Positions 36,601 to 49,741 of a DNA stretch of 64,000 nt are shown here, one piece after another. The notes beneath the pieces were generated by a model. The model did no database searches and had not been told where the DNA came from. It saw only the letters and a list, made by a program, of their open reading frames with translations. Both the position numbers and the translations under genes were made by a program. Origin of the DNA: Pyrrhoderma lamaoense (taxonomy: Eukaryota > Basidiomycota > Agaricomycetes > Hymenochaetales > Hymenochaetaceae); contig NBAZ01000047.1 of the NCBI GenBank assembly GCA_002794735.1, positions 1 through 64,000 on the forward strand, written 5' to 3'. Within the stretch, counting starts at the first letter, position 1; every line of letters begins with the position of its first letter.

Positions 36601-38793
36601 TTTCTCCGCGATGCCCATACTCAGCTCCTCACATTCATAGAACCTATATCCCAAAGTATCCCCCATTTGTACATGTCATTCCTCCCGTTGATGAAGAAGG
36701 ACTCCATCGTCGCTGAGCACTTCGCTAAGCAAGCGCAATCACTGACACGGGTCGAGTATGTTGGAAACAAGCCTCGGATGACATGTACCAGGCAAATATA
36801 TGTTGGCAGTGAGGTCCTTTCTATCTCATACTCGCTGGATGGTAATCGAGTTGCATCGGGATCAGGCGAAGGTGTGATTGAGATATGGGATGTGGTGAGT
36901 GGCAGACGACTCCTCGGCCCGCTCCGAGGACATTCGAAAGGAGTCACGAGTGTTGCGTACTCTGCAGATGGAAAATATATTGCGTCGGGGTCTGAGGATA
37001 AGACAGTGCGGGTATGGAATGCGGTCACTGGCGAGAGGTCTTATGGTCCACTTACTGGCCATTCAAGCTGGGTTACTTCTGTCGCATTTTCTAGAGACGG
37101 GAAGCTCATAGCATCGAGTTCTTATGATAAGACTGTTAGGCTGTGGGATGCTGAGAGTGGTGCACCAGTCGGAGAGCCGTTGAGAGAGCATTCAAGTGGG
37201 GTGAAATGTGTTCTGTTCTCACCCAATGGACGCTACCTCGCGTCAGGGTCAAAGGATGGGACTATCATTGTCAGAGAGGTACAAAGCAGAAATATGATCT
37301 CCAACCCATTCAAAGGCCACTCAGACAGAGTCAACTCTCTGTCATTTTCTCCAGACAGCAAGCGAATTGCATCAGGGTCATGGGATGACACGATTCTTAT
37401 AAGGGAGGTGTCGAGTGGCAGTGTATTGCGTACATTCTCTGGAGACGGAATGGGAGTAAACTCGGTTGCGTTTTCTGGTGACGGGAAATATATTCTGTCG
37501 GGATCAATGGATAGAATAGTAAGACTGTGGAATGCAGAAGACAGCGATGCTCCTCCAAAAAGATTTGAAGGTCATCCTTACTGGATTACGTCTGTCTCGT
37601 TTGCACCTGATTATAAGCACTTCGCCTCTGCGTCAAGGGATGGGACGATCAGAGTCTGGAACGTTAAAAAAGGAGCGACACTGACAGAACCAGAGTTTAA
37701 GGGACAAACAGGTGCAATACTTGCGATTGCGATTTCACCGAAAACAGGAAAGTTCCTTGTCTCCGGCTCGTTGGATCGCACAGTGTGTGTGTGGAATACG
37801 GAGAGCGGAGATTTAATCAAGGGTTCTTTAGAACAGTCTGATTCGGTATCCTCAGTTGCATTTTCACCCGATGAAAATCACTTCGCTTCGGGATCATGCA
37901 GATCGATACGAATATGGAATATGATCGACGATGAATTTATCACATGCATCGGTCACACTGACTGGGTTCGCTCACTCGCTTTTTCTCCTGATGGAAAGCA
38001 TCTGGCTTCAGGCTCTGAAGACAAGTCAATCCGAGTGTGGAGTGTTGAGAGTGACCCACTTGAAGAGAGACTACTCAGTGGCCATACGGGCGATGTCTTC
38101 TCAGTCTGTTATTCTCCCGACGGAAAGAAGATTGTCTCCGGATCAGCCGATAATACTGTTCGTATCTGGAATGTTTCCAATAGCAGTCTGTTTTCCACTT
38201 TTGAAGGTCATTCTAGCTGGGTTAAATCTGTCACTTACTCTCCCGATGGATTACATGTTGTCTCTGGATCTAAAGACAATTCAATACGAGTCTGGAACAC
38301 TGAAAACGGCCAAGAAGCGTATGATCCAATAACAGGTCATACGAACAAAGTTGACTCTGTGTGCTTTTCTCCCGATGGAAAGTGGATAATCTCCGGCTCT
38401 GCTGATCAAACCATCTGCATATGGAACGTGTCGACGGGCGGTCTCTTCTTTCAATCTCGTGTTTCATCACCTGTCTACGATATCGCTGCCTTCCCTACGT
38501 CTGATAGTGGATATATCAAATTTGCCTCAGGCTCCTTGGATGGAACGATCCATATTTGGTCTGTACCTATCGAGGAAGAAGGAAAGAAATGGCGTCTGGA
38601 AAATGATGGTTGGCTAACGGGAAACAACGGCAAATATCTGATATGGATTCCCCCAGACCTTCGTCGTTCACTGGTCCATGGGCCGTGCATTCGCACACTA
38701 GATACACGATTTTCAACAAAATTGTATCTTTCAGCCAATCAAGGAGACCAGTGGACTGCTTGTTTTCCTTCTCCTGGCCTATGTATCTCATAA
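33650..38793 (+). pseudogene. Gene F: full-length NLR-like gene with 2-nt loss in the C2 exon
   Basis: Exons 33650-33674, 33727-33860, 33929-34056, 34109-34383, 34441-34497, 34549-34747, 34808-34963, 35043-36529 and 36577-38793. Exon 2 is 134 nt where paralogues have 136; two single-base losses ('actatcccgg' and 'aaaaccccgaag') shift the frame to TAA at 33780-33782. Everything downstream is open: C2 remainder (TRSVDRLPPQWNETFP), helical region, NACHT (GRAGTGKST, LIVLDALDECG, RFLVTSRPE), 14 WD40 repeats and tail. Exon 5 is 6 nt longer and exon 7 is 156 nt (135 in most), the latter shared with K. Either it is a recent pseudogene, or it starts translation downstream without a C2 domain, or the bases are a sequencing error. 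Confidence 0.82.
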
Positions 38794-39404
38794 TATCCTT
38801 CCTTAATCTTACGAGTTTATCCGCATCATTATCTATATCTTACTATGTTTTCTTAACCTACACTTTTGTGCTTGCGTCATTTTTTTGTTTTAATACTGGA
38901 ATAGCATCAATTATGATACCAATGTATACAAGTACTCTTTCTATCAGCCTCTTCCACGATTGCACTCAATGTCCGTCTCTTTGTGTCTCTACTAGCCCTT
39001 TCGTCATTCAATTGGTCCGCACTTATGTATCAATACTTCTCAGGAGAACTCGAATCTGAGTAGTCTATAGCTCGTCTCGCAAGTTATTGGATGATATATT
39101 ATTTGCTGACGCTATGCATGGTCGTATAAATCTTATCACTCTTTATCATGTCCCAAAAATTACCCGTCATAAGAAAAGTTCAGATAACTATTCATATATC
39201 TAATCAGCCTCTTTACATGCTTTCTTTCTTTATCACTAACCTCACTCGCACTCTCAGAGTGTGTTAGCAGCTTAATATAAGCTTTCTACGCTTCACTGCT
39301 ACTACTCGAGGAGAGTTTTATATCCATTGATTTGTGTGCCTTGATTACTGCGTAGTCCAAGATCAAGGTTGCTTAATTCATTTGCACGTGGGACAGATTG
39401 TAAT
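38794..39404. repeat. Spacer F-G, member of the triplicated segment
   Basis: Closely similar to 4351-4960 and 56967-57589. No gene; the open frame across 38610-39059 is an out-of-frame shadow running out of gene F. Confidence 0.75.
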
Positions 39405-40273
39405 GAAAGAAAGCCAGCAATGAAAAATGCAGAAATATACTTGGCTTTACTAGTGTAACATAGTTATCGGTCTGTATGGAAAGCGTTTGGTCAACACTGA
39501 ATCATTATCACTTGGTGAATTGCACACGATGACATTCGAGGGCCCACTTGATTGGGACGAAGATATGAAAAGGGATTCCTCAAGATTATTTTCGTTGCCC
39601 ATGTTCGGGAAGGAACAATTATCAGACACGGAGTCGCATTTTCTCCTGATGGTACTGCTTCGGGCTCTGGAGACGAGTCAATTTATGTAAGGAATGTCGA
39701 AAGTGGTTCGCTGGCAACAAAACCCTTCATTGGGCACACAGGTGGTGTCTACTCGGTTTGTTATTCTCCCGACGGAAGGAAGATTGACTCTGGATCAGCC
39801 GATAAAACTGTTCGTAGTTGAGATGCTTCCAATGGTGACCCACTTTCTACCTTTGATGTACATGCTGGCCATGCCTACTCTATCACTCACTCCAACGATG
39901 GGCCATATGTTGTCTCGGGATATAAAGATCGACTGGCGCTCTCTTCTTTCAATCCCGTGTTTCATCAAAAGTCAATTGTGTCGCATCCTCTTCTTCGTCT
40001 GACAAAAAGCATATCAAACTTGCTTCGAGCTTTGAAGATGGAGTAATCCATTTTTGGCCAGTAGATGTCGAATCAGAAGGAGAAGAATGGCGTCTTGAAG
40101 ATAATGGATGGCTCACTGGAAGAAACAAGAAGTTACTCATGTGGATTCCCCCAGATCTCCGTCACTCCCTCGTATATGGTCCACACATTCTGGGTTCACG
40201 CTTTTCAACCAGTTTGGATTCTTCAGTCTATCGGGGTGATCAATGGACTGCTTGTTTTCCCGTTCATTCATAG
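39405..40273 (+). pseudogene. Pseudogene G: fused NACHT/WD40 remnant
   Basis: Starts with a scrap of exon 4 ('atgaaaaatgcagaaatata', cf. MKNAEIT), jumps to the late NACHT region (SLSLGELHTMTFEGPLDW, MFGKEQLSDTE), and at about 39632 jumps again into WD40 blade 10 (AFSPDG..ASGSGDESIYV). TGA at 39819-39821 ends blade 11. Blade 13 is largely deleted ('ggatataaagatcgactggc'). The tail (WRLEDNGWLTGRNKKLLMWI) to the TAG at 40271-40273 remains. Pseudogene L has the same three deletions. Confidence 0.85.
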
Positions 40274-41196
40274 TATTACAAGCTTATTACTCATATTACT
40301 ATCTCTGCTTGAAAGTCTTCATTCACTCCATCGCAATTCTGCCGAATACTTTGTCTATTTACACTTATCCTGTTCGCCCACTATCACACACATAGACTAT
40401 CTCAATGAGCCCAAGGAGGCCTTCTTTATATTCAACACATCTCTAAATATCCACTTAGTTTGCCTTCGAAAGCACATACGAGTTCTCAGCTGCTCCCAGC
40501 CCAGGCTGTCTCTGGAACACAAAAATCTGGTAAGAAGATACAGATAGATTAGCTGCCTAATTATACATGTAATTGCTTCCGAGATACTGTTTTATGTCTC
40601 TTCTTTTCCGACTCATATTATCGTCTACAAAATATAGTATTACGCTTTTAAATGCTTTTTTACTACATGTTATCACCTTAGTAAAGTACAATTTATTATC
40701 AGCTATACAAAATGTAACAACAGCGCCTGCCCATTTCTACTTGAGCGATGACTTTTCACAGATTTATGTGAAATAAGCACTGTGTGTCTAAGTTATCTCT
40801 CTAGTAATACACCCAAAACCACTGAAAGGGTGGGAAAACATCTTTATTGTCTACCACCCTCAAATTAGATTGTCTGGAGCTAGGGTACAATGGTAGGTAG
40901 ACTCAGCACTTCTCTGTAAGGATCGGTGCGCTCCCGATGACTACCGAAAACCCAAGGAATCGAATAATCTCTACACCTGGTCGAACTCATAACCACAGAA
41001 AGTCACCAAAGTGAACAGCCTCTAGTTGATCGAGCAATGCCAGTAAAATAAAACTGTAACTTCGGGATAAGGAAGAATTCCATCTTGTATATACGAAAGA
41101 TAGTGAAAATAGGTCTTTCTTGAGAAACAAATACACGACAACGGTATTACGGTACGTCTCCATAGACAGATTTGGGAGAAAAACAACGTGAATATA
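40274..41196. repeat. Spacer after pseudogene G
   Basis: Shared 3' spacer family (compare 13338-14370 and 48513-49612). No gene supported; short open frames on both strands lack family matches. Confidence 0.6.
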
Positions 41197-41323
41197 CAGG
41201 TGGGTATGCGAAAGGACGCCAGGCACCATAGGCGACGTACGGTTTTTGGATATCTTCTCGTCTGAATTTGAGGATATATTTGCATATGTACTAGTGCCTG
41301 GTCTCCTTGCGTACGTCCACCTG
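41197..41323. mobile_element. Palindromic MITE copy 1 (127 bp)
   Basis: Imperfect inverted repeats of about 30 bp (23 of 30 matching by eye) beginning CAGGTGG and ending CCACCTG, flanked by TA on both sides (41195-41196, 41324-41325). The spacer after gene C lacks it ('gcgaatgtacatgtac' at about 14366), so it is an insertion into a TA site. Non-coding and able to form a hairpin. Confidence 0.8.
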
Positions 41324-41325
41324 TA

Positions 41326-41969
41326 CATGTACTTACTAATATAGAAATCACATACTAGAAATAACAGTTATTAAAACTTGTGGGAAATGCTTTTTCGCCA
41401 ATTTATAAGCACTTTATATTTACCCGAGTAGGGCTAGAAACTCAGAGTCGCGGGACTCCTCATTCTTACTTGACTCATCAATTAGTGTATTACTATACGT
41501 GCGTAAGTACGAATAGTTGTAAACTAACTAGGCTTAAATATATACATGTACTGATATTATAATTCCTACTAGATCACCGTACCGTACTAATTAGTGAAAA
41601 ATTTCTCTGTGTCCAAATTTATCAACTCCTCTTGTCTCCACTCTTAACGCAATATCCCTTAGAACTCTTATTTTCTAATCTCTAAAAATCCAATAGCAGC
41701 TTAATATAAGGTATCTATGCTTCACCGTTGCTTCTCCAGGTGCTCGATATCCATTGATTGGATCCTCTCTTTGCTGCAAGCTCCAAGATCAACGTTGATT
41801 AATACATTTATGTTGGCTGATTCGAACCTATTGATAATATACTTCTCGAAAGTCATGATGTTTTTTTCATAAATTATCAGCTTTTTCGGCTCTTATAGCT
41901 CGTAACAATATTATTCTTAAACACGTTACACAAGATATAACGTCATTGTGAAAAGTATATCAAATTTTC
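41326..41969. repeat. Spacer between MITE and pseudogene H
   Basis: Shared with 49742-50365 and 58622-59235 ('gtgaaaaatttc', 'cttctccaggtgctcgatat'). No gene. Confidence 0.55.
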
Positions 41970-42735
41970 GTAGATCAATGCTACTCGAAAAATATAGATG
42001 AGTGGATTAGGCAATTTGTAAAGAATCTTATGAGCTCATTCTCCTTCAACAGAAACAGTTCCATTTCCAAAACCCATCTAATTCTCTTATTCTTTCTGTT
42101 TTATCATCATCAATCTACTTGAGTGTGGCATCCCTTACAAGACAATTCACGAAGAATTGTCATAGGTGAGTTAAATAACAAGGAGACACAGATCACATGT
42201 TGACTGGATGGTGTTCTTAGTCTCTGTGGTTTTGCAACATAGGAAACTTGCGATAGATGGCTTGGAGGGCTCTAAGATGAGTTGGATTAAGGTCTAAATT
42301 AACTTCTTAGAGACAGAACATCATTGAGGCACAACTAAAGACACCCCGAGAAGGTGAGCTTGGGACATCGACATAGCCCACCCATAAAGTTGCTACAGAG
42401 TTGGAAAAGAAACAGAAGTCAGAACGTGAGGATGGTCGCATACGTTAGATATTTTTGGATAGAGCATGAACAGAGCTATTAAATGATGTAGAAAGATGGG
42501 TGGAAGCTATGAGTACGCCGAATGCGCTCACCATTCTCAGTCATGCTGGTACCAGGAAGTCTATTGCTACAACAGTCGCCAAACCGCGACAAAGCAGTAT
42601 CTTTGATTTACACAAACAGGAGTACTCTCTTTCAATTCATCAATAGAGCCACCACTCTTTCTCACATTTCAAGGTTAGTTGGAAGGGCCGGTACAAATCG
42701 AAATAGCTTCTTAGGAATACGAGAAGATTAACAAA
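41970..42735 (+). pseudogene. Pseudogene H: helical-region and NACHT start remnant
   Basis: Exon-6-like sequence (WIRQFVKNLMSSFS), exon-7-like piece from about 42215 (LQHRKLAIDGLEG), and an exon-8-like start near 42400 (LEKKQKSEREDG) can be followed. A stop follows ('cgttagatat' at about 42440) and the P-loop has decayed to SHAGTRKS. It stops soon after the P-loop. It sits directly upstream of gene I, exactly as J precedes K and N precedes M. Confidence 0.75.
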
Positions 42736-43268
42736 CAGACTGGCTCTGATGCTGCGAGCTATCAATGATCTACCACCTCAGATATCCTTGTTTTAACCAC
42801 TATCCTCCAGTTTTTATGGTTCTACAAGACTGCCAGCTAAGGGTTGTGATGCCAGAGATGGATCTACACTCTATGTTCGACATCCTGCTCTATCTCTCAT
42901 GCTGCAGAAACGCGTTTAAGAAAATCTTAAGGGGTGAAGAGGAGAAATTATAACATTTGTTGCCCTCTTGAATGAGGACGTACTCTCCTTTGAATACCAA
43001 TTATCATTGGAATCGGGACACCTGTTAGTGGGTTTTACCCAACTGTGTAAACCATCCTAATCACTAGATTAGAATCGTAGTAGATACTTGAGAGACAAAA
43101 TAAACAACATCACAGTTGGGGATGTTTCTTCATGTTCTTAGATGATAACACCAGGCTATGCGGGCATATAGACAACACTCTTTTCAAGACTACCATCAAA
43201 GATCTTCCAAAACAGGCTCAATTTGAATGCGTCCGACTGTGATTTGATCTAAAGCACCTTTTGATCCC
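42736..43268. repeat. Spacer H to gene I
   Basis: Repeated at 51150-51666 and 59540-59976 ('aacaccaggc' near 43147, 'gatcttccaaaacaggctca' near 43201). No gene; the 62-codon frame at 42765 has no match I recognise. Confidence 0.5.
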
Positions 43269-43325
43269 GTGCTGTTTCTATATTTACCATCACCGGTGAT
43301 TTCCATTAAACAGCCTTGAGGCAGA
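43269..43325 (+). promoter_or_regulatory. Conserved upstream block of gene I
   Basis: 'cccgtgctgtttctatattt', 'accggtgatttccatta' and 'cagccttgaggca' lie about 112 bp upstream of ATG 43437, followed by a pyrimidine-rich leader 'caaccctctacccttcgca'. The same arrangement precedes K and M. Promoter role inferred. Confidence 0.55.
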
Positions 43326-43436
43326 GTTGATATCATTGAGACTAGTCTTCTTTTTCTCCCTGGGCTCAACCCTCTACCCTTCGCACTCTGAAGCTATACT
43401 TAAGCACACAAGCAGGCCAGCAGGCCAGAGTACGCC

Positions 43437-46400
43437 ATGACATCGTATTACACCCTTCGAGGTATGTCACGAGTGCTCAAGATAATCTTTCTCTAACTGA
43501 TTTTCCCTTCACTAGTATCACGATCGGACGTAACTGTTCCCGAAAAATCAAAAGCACCAGACCTATACGTTAAGATCTCGTTTGGAGATGAGAGCTGTAG
43601 AACAAGCTCTGTCAGTAGATTACCGCCCGAGTGGAATGAGACTTTTCCAATGTATGCTTCCCGATCGTCTGTTCATCTCGATTTTTGAAGCTAAAGATGA
43701 CTTACTGTGAACAAGTGCGTGTACATGCTCGGACAATGAGAATAAATTCACAGTCAAGCTGATGAAGGAGGGCTTGATTGATACTAGTATTGGCAGTGTG
43801 GAATGTTCATTGGAAGAAATACTAAGGGAGGACGGTGAAGGTAAGAGTAATTATAGTATTTTCTCATACAAGTGCTAATTGAAGCACAATAGATGTCCGC
43901 ATCCCCCTACAATCAAAGTCAGGATCACATGCAATATTTCTATGTCTTCAACCATCGGATAGAATGAAGAATGCCGAGATAACTCTCATAAATCTTGCTC
44001 ACGTCCTCCTGGACATCCATCCTTCTAGTCATGGTGACTTTGCACAGGGCGTCAACACAATATTTGATACGGCTAAGCGAGTAGCGGAGAGCAAGGCATG
44101 CCAATCATTGGTGGAAGTGGGGTATACTATCACTGCTTTCGTCGAATTCGGAAACAGTATAGCAGACGTGAGCATTTCCAGACTTCTACCATTCTTACTT
44201 CAAACTTACTGGACGGATCATAGGCAAGCCCCTACCTGAAGTTAACATGGTGCATAACGACCGCATTCCTGAACGTGAGTCTCAAAGGACAACATCATTG
44301 GCATCGATATACTTAACCCTCATAGATTATTGCTACTCAAATCAATACCGATAAACGGGTTAGGGAGCTCGTAAAGAATCTGATGGGATTATTCTTGGTC
44401 ATCAAAGACACTTCCATTTTCAACAACCCATCTGAATCCTTACGATTGATCGTCACCAACCTCTTCGAGTTTATCACACAGTGCAGCACCCTCCTCCATG
44501 ACTATACGCGAAAGGGCTTTATAAGTGAGTTGATTGTTAGTACTTGCTACCTCATGCGTTGATTGGATGGTACTATCAGTCCGAGCGATCCTTCAGAATA
44601 AAAAAGCTGCAATAGAGGATCTTGAAACTAGATTAGCAAACTTGAAGGCAGACTTGATATCGGCATTTGAGAGGCAGGGCACTATTGAGGTGGAGATACG
44701 AGCACTCAGAGAAGGTGAGCATAGATCCAGGGCATCATCAATGTCCACTCATGATTTTACTTGTGACAGAGCTAGAAAAGAAACTGAAACCTAAGCATGA
44801 GGGCGGGCGTGAGCGTCGAAGATGTTTGGAAGGAACAAGGACAGAGCTGTTAGGAGATGTAGAGAAATGGGTGCAAGACAAAAGTGCGCTGAACGTACTC
44901 TTCATTCTCGGCCACGCCGGTACGGGGAAGAGTACGATTGCCACAACAGTTGCCGAATCATGTCGAGGTGCCCGGCTTGGCTCACATCAGTACTTTGTAC
45001 GAGGAAAAAGCGACCCCGCTTTCATCTTCCGAACTATTGCATATGGCTTAGCAAAACAAGATCAAGCTGTTGCAGAGGCTATCAAAGCACAACTTATTGA
45101 TAACGATCTTGAGTCAGTTACACCAGATAAGGCATTCGAGGTCTTATTGTACGAGCCACTGCATGCGGTGACAAAGAAGGATGGAATGAAGAACAATATT
45201 CTTACTGTTCTTGACGCGTTGGACGAATGCGGAAATAGGGAGTCCCGAGGGCCGTATATCAGAATAATCAAGGAAAAGCTGCAGACATTGCCTCCCAACT
45301 ACCGTTTTCTTATCACCAGTCGACCAGAAGAGGATATCGCTTCATCGTTGGAGCTAGAACAACTGGGAATACGCAATATCTGGCTGGATCACACCTCAGA
45401 CGATGCCAAAAAAGACATTCATATGTACCTCAGTACTGAATTAGGGAGTCTGAGGAAGAATAATAGGATAATAGTAGAGCCGAACTGGCCATGGGAAGAG
45501 AGCATGAGTATACTAGGCAGTGCTGCAGGTGGACTGTTTATATGGGCCTCGACCGCTGTGAGGCTGATTGAGAGTAAGAGGGAATATGGGAGGAGAGCTA
45601 AAGCGTTTAGTCGATACCAAATCATTATCTCTTGGTGAGTTGTACGAGACGGCATTTAAGGAATCACTTAGTTGGGACGAAGATATGAAGAGGGATTTCT
45701 CGAAAATATTTTCGTTGATCATGTTCGGGAAGGAGCAACTATCAGACGCGGAGATCAACGACTTGTTAGGACTTGATTATGGGAAGGCAAGAAGTATTCT
45801 CAACTCACTACATTCCTTAGTTTCATTCGGGCCTACTCAGCCAGTCCGCTTGTATCACACCTCCCTGTACGACTACTTGGTATCGAATGAAACGCGTGAA
45901 AAGGCGTGGTATATTGACGAAGAAAAAGAAAAGTCGCATATATCGCAGCGATGCCTCAAGGTGATGGAGATTCTTCGGTTCAATATATGTAATCTGGAGA
46001 CATCATATAAGCTGAACAAGGACGTTTTTGGACTTGAGGAGCGAGTAAAAGACAACATCTCTGCCTCGTTACTATATGCCTGTCGCCATTGGGCTACTCA
46101 TCTGCGGGAGGTCCCTTATTCGGAGGATCTGTGCAATCAGCTTGAATACTATGCGTTCAACCAGTTACTGTACTGGGTTGAGGTCCTCAGCCTCACAGGC
46201 TCGTTATACGATTTCCTTTTGCAATCTCTCGAGAATGCCATTACCTGGATAGGGGTAAGTGATTCTGTGTCAAATCGTAATTCAAGCTGATACCCTTATA
46301 GAACAAGAACGCGCAACTATCTGCATTTCTCCGCGATGCCCACTACCATCTTATCAGATTCATCGAACCTATCTCCCAAAGTATCCCCCATTTGTACATG

Positions 46401-48512
46401 TCGTTCCTCCCGTTAATGAGGGAGGACTCCATAGTCGCCGAACACTACGCTAAGCAAGCGCAATCACTGACACAGGTCGAGTATGTTGGAAACAAGCCCA
46501 AAATGGCATGTACCAGGCATATAAATGTTGGCGGTCGGGTCAATTCTCTTGCATACTCGCCTGATGGTGTACGAATTGCATCGGGATCAGAAGCGGGTGT
46601 GATTGAGGTATGGGATGTGGTGGGTGGCAGACGACTCCTCGGCCCATTTCAAGGACATTCGGGCAGAGTGACGAGTGTTGCATACTCTGCAGATGGAAAA
46701 TATATTGCGTTGGGGTCTTGGGATAAGACAGTGCGGGTATGGAACGCGGTCACTGGTGAGAGGGTTCTTGATCCACTTGTTGGTCATTCAAAAGGGGTTA
46801 CTTCTGTCGCATTTTCTGGAGACAGGAAGTTCATAGCATCGAGTTCCGTCGATGAAACTATTCGACTGTGGGGAGCTGATAGTGGTGAACCAGTCGGAGA
46901 GCCATTGAGAGGGCATTCAAGTATTGTGAACAGTGTCGTGTTCTCACCCAATGGACGCTATCTCGCTTCAGGATCGGAGGATGGTACCATCATTTTATGG
47001 GACGTACAAACTAGAAATATGATTTCTGACCCATTCAAAGGCCACTCAAGAAAAGTCACCTCCCTGTCATTTTCTCCAGACAGCGAGCGAATTACATCAG
47101 GGTCATGGGATGAGACTATACGTTTATGGGAGGTGTCGAGTGGCAGGGTTTTGCGTACATTCTCTGGGGACGGCATGAGTAGCGTGTACTCGGTTGCGTA
47201 CTCTAGTGACGGCAAACATATTCTGTCGGGATCTTATGATGGGATAGTAAGGATATGGAATGCAGAAGACAGTGATGCCCCTCCAACAGGGTTCGAAGGC
47301 CATACTCTCTGGGTTACGTCTGTCTCTTTTGCGCCTGATTGTAAGCACCTTGCCTCTGCGTCTTGGGATGGGACGATCAAAGTCTGGGACGTTGAAAGAG
47401 GAGTGACAAAATCAGATTCAGGGTTCGAGGGACAAGCGAATGCAATACTTGCGATTGCGATTTCACCCCAAACTGGGAAGTTCCTTGTCTCTGGCTCTGA
47501 AGACCATACAGCGTGTGTCTGGAATACGGAGAGCGGAGAACTTATCAAAGGTCTTTTAAAACAGTCTAGTTCGGTACTGTCAGTTGCGTTTTCATCTAAT
47601 GAAAATCAGTTCGCTTCAGGATCATTTGGCTCAGTACAAATATGGGATATGATCGACAATGAATTTGTCATATGCAACGGTCACACTGACTGGGTTAATT
47701 CACTCGCATTTTCTCCTGATGGTAAGCATCTTGCTTTGGACTCTGGTGACAAGTCAATCCGAATATGGGACGTCGAAAGCGGCCTACCTGCAGCAGAACC
47801 ACTCATTGGTCATACGAGCGCTGTCTTCTCAGTCTGTTATTCTCCTGACGGAAAGAAGATTGTCTCCGGATCAGACGATAAAACTGTCCGTATCTGGAAT
47901 GTTTCCAATACCAGTTTACTTTTCACTTTTGAAGGTCATTCTGATTGGGTTAAATCTGTCACTTACTCTCCGGATGGTTTATATGTTGTCTCTGCATCTG
48001 GAGACAACACAATACGAGTCTGGAATGCTGAAAGCGGCCAAGCAGCGTATGATCCAATAACAGGACATACGAACAGAGTTAACTCTGTGTGTTTTTCTCC
48101 CGATGGAAAGTGGATAATCTCCGTCTCTGCTGATAAAACTATCTGCGTATGGAACGCGTCGACTGGCGTTCTATTCTTTCAGTCCCGCGTTTCATCAGAA
48201 GTCAACTCTGTTGCTGCCTTCCCGACGTTTGACAATAAACATATTAGATTTGCCTCATGCTCTGATGATGGAGTAATCCATATCTGGTCTGTAAATATCG
48301 AGTCAGAAGGAGAAGAATGGAGTCTCAAAGATGATGGATGGCTTACCGGAAGAAACGGTAACTTGCTTATGTGGATTCCCCCAGATCTCCGCCGCTCACT
48401 CGTATATGGTCCACGCACTCTGAATACACGCTTCTCAACCAGTTTAGATTCTTCACTCTATCGAGGGGATCAATGGACTGTTTGTTTTCCCTCAAATACT
48501 CCTCCTGTCTAG
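43437..48512 (+). pseudogene. Gene I: full-length NLR-like gene with 2-nt loss in exon 8
   Basis: Exons 43437-43461, 43516-43651, 43716-43840, 43893-44167, 44224-44274, 44326-44524, 44580-44714, 44770-46254 and 46302-48512. Exon 8 is 1,485 nt against 1,487 in genes A and D. The loss is at about 45578-45582 ('gtaagagggaatatg' where gene A has 'gtaagagagggaatatg'), giving a stop at 45636-45638 just after the NACHT core. The upstream frame keeps C2, helical region, GHAGTGKST, VLDALDECG and RFLITSRPE. The downstream frame keeps the rest of exon 8 and 14 WD40 repeats with an intact tail. If real, the product would be a C2-NACHT protein without WD40. A sequencing error is possible. Confidence 0.85.
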
Positions 48513-49612
48513 TGTTACAAACTCACTATTTTATATCAATATTTATGCTAATTTATCGCATCGCATTGCTCACACTATCGCAATTTTGTTAAATACTTTG
48601 TCTATCTACGCTTATATTGTTCGCTTACTATCTATCATTCACATCGACTGTAACCCATATCCACCGCCATTTCAACGAGTCTAAGGAAGTTTACAAAGCT
48701 CTTTTCTCCAGATAGTTTGTCTTCGAAAGCGCATAATAGCTCTCAAGTATTCCCAGTCCAGGTTGTCTCTGGAGATTGGAGTTTTGGTAAGAAGATACGG
48801 ATAGATTCGCGAATTAGTTATACAAGTGGTTAATTCAAAATACTATCTTAAGTCTCTTCCTTTCTGACTTGTATTATCGTCCTCAAAGTTCAATTTATAG
48901 TATTACGCATTTAAATGCCTTTTCTCACTTCAGAATATAATCTCCTTAAAATACAGTTTACTATCAGCTATATACAATGTAACTACAGAGCTGCCCAGTA
49001 CCGCTTATTTAGCGGGCTTCTTGTGGACTATGTTAACAAGGACTGCGTGTCTGAGTTCAGGCTCTTCCGATACCCTCACAACCCATAATAGAATTTGAAA
49101 AAAAAAGGAAAAAAAAATAGAATCGGATATGTGAGAGAAAAGTTTGGAACCAGGATGTGCGTTTTCAACGGCAATGTAACTGAGCTCGGAGACGTCAGCA
49201 AGAGCTCCCAGTAAAAGTTTTCTGTTCTCCCTTGATTGTCTACCACTCTGAGACTGATTTATCTGGAGCTAGGGTTCGATAACAGGTAGAGCTCGACAAG
49301 TCTTTTAGACTCAGTGCGCTCTCACCGGCCCTTGATGATACGAGGGAATAGATATTTTTCACACCTGGTCGTACTCATAACTACAGCAGGTCTCCAAAGT
49401 GAACAGCCTCTAGTTGATGGAGCAATGTCAGTAAAATAGAACTGTAGCTTCGGAATAAGGGTGCATATAAGCCGAGTCTGTATTAAAGATAGTGAAAACA
49501 GGTCTCGTTGGAATAACAAGTATAGTTTTAGTATCAGGGTCATTAATATGATAATACATAAGCGGGGTTACAAGTCTATAGACAGATTTGGGAGATGCAC
49601 AACATGATTATA
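48513..49612. repeat. Spacer after gene I
   Basis: Shared 3' spacer family. It keeps the empty TA site (near 48839) of the 211-bp MITE found after gene D. Poly-A tracts lie near 49097-49116. No gene. Confidence 0.6.
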
Positions 49613-49739
49613 CAGGTGGGTATATGAAAGGACGCCAGGAGCCATAAGCGACAAACAATTTTTGGATATTTTCTCGCCTGATTTTGAGGAAGCATTCTCA
49701 TATGTACTAGTTCCTGGTGTCCCCTCGTATATCCACCTG
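49613..49739. mobile_element. Palindromic MITE copy 2 (127 bp)
   Basis: Same element as 41197-41323, ends CAGGTGG/CCACCTG, about 24 of 30 bases matching between its arms, flanked by TA (49611-49612 and 49740-49741). It occupies the same spacer position as copy 1, so it was probably copied by segmental duplication, not by a new insertion. Confidence 0.8.
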
Positions 49740-49741
49740 TA

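Noticed and set aside
38610..39059. 149-codon frame across the end of gene F
   Set aside because: Out of frame with the WD40 tail and continues into the 3' spacer; the similar frames in A and K are also shadows.
41022..41351. Minus-strand frames of about 110 codons overlapping the palindromic MITE
   Set aside because: They cross the MITE borders and are not kept in the paralogous spacers, so they are chance frames.
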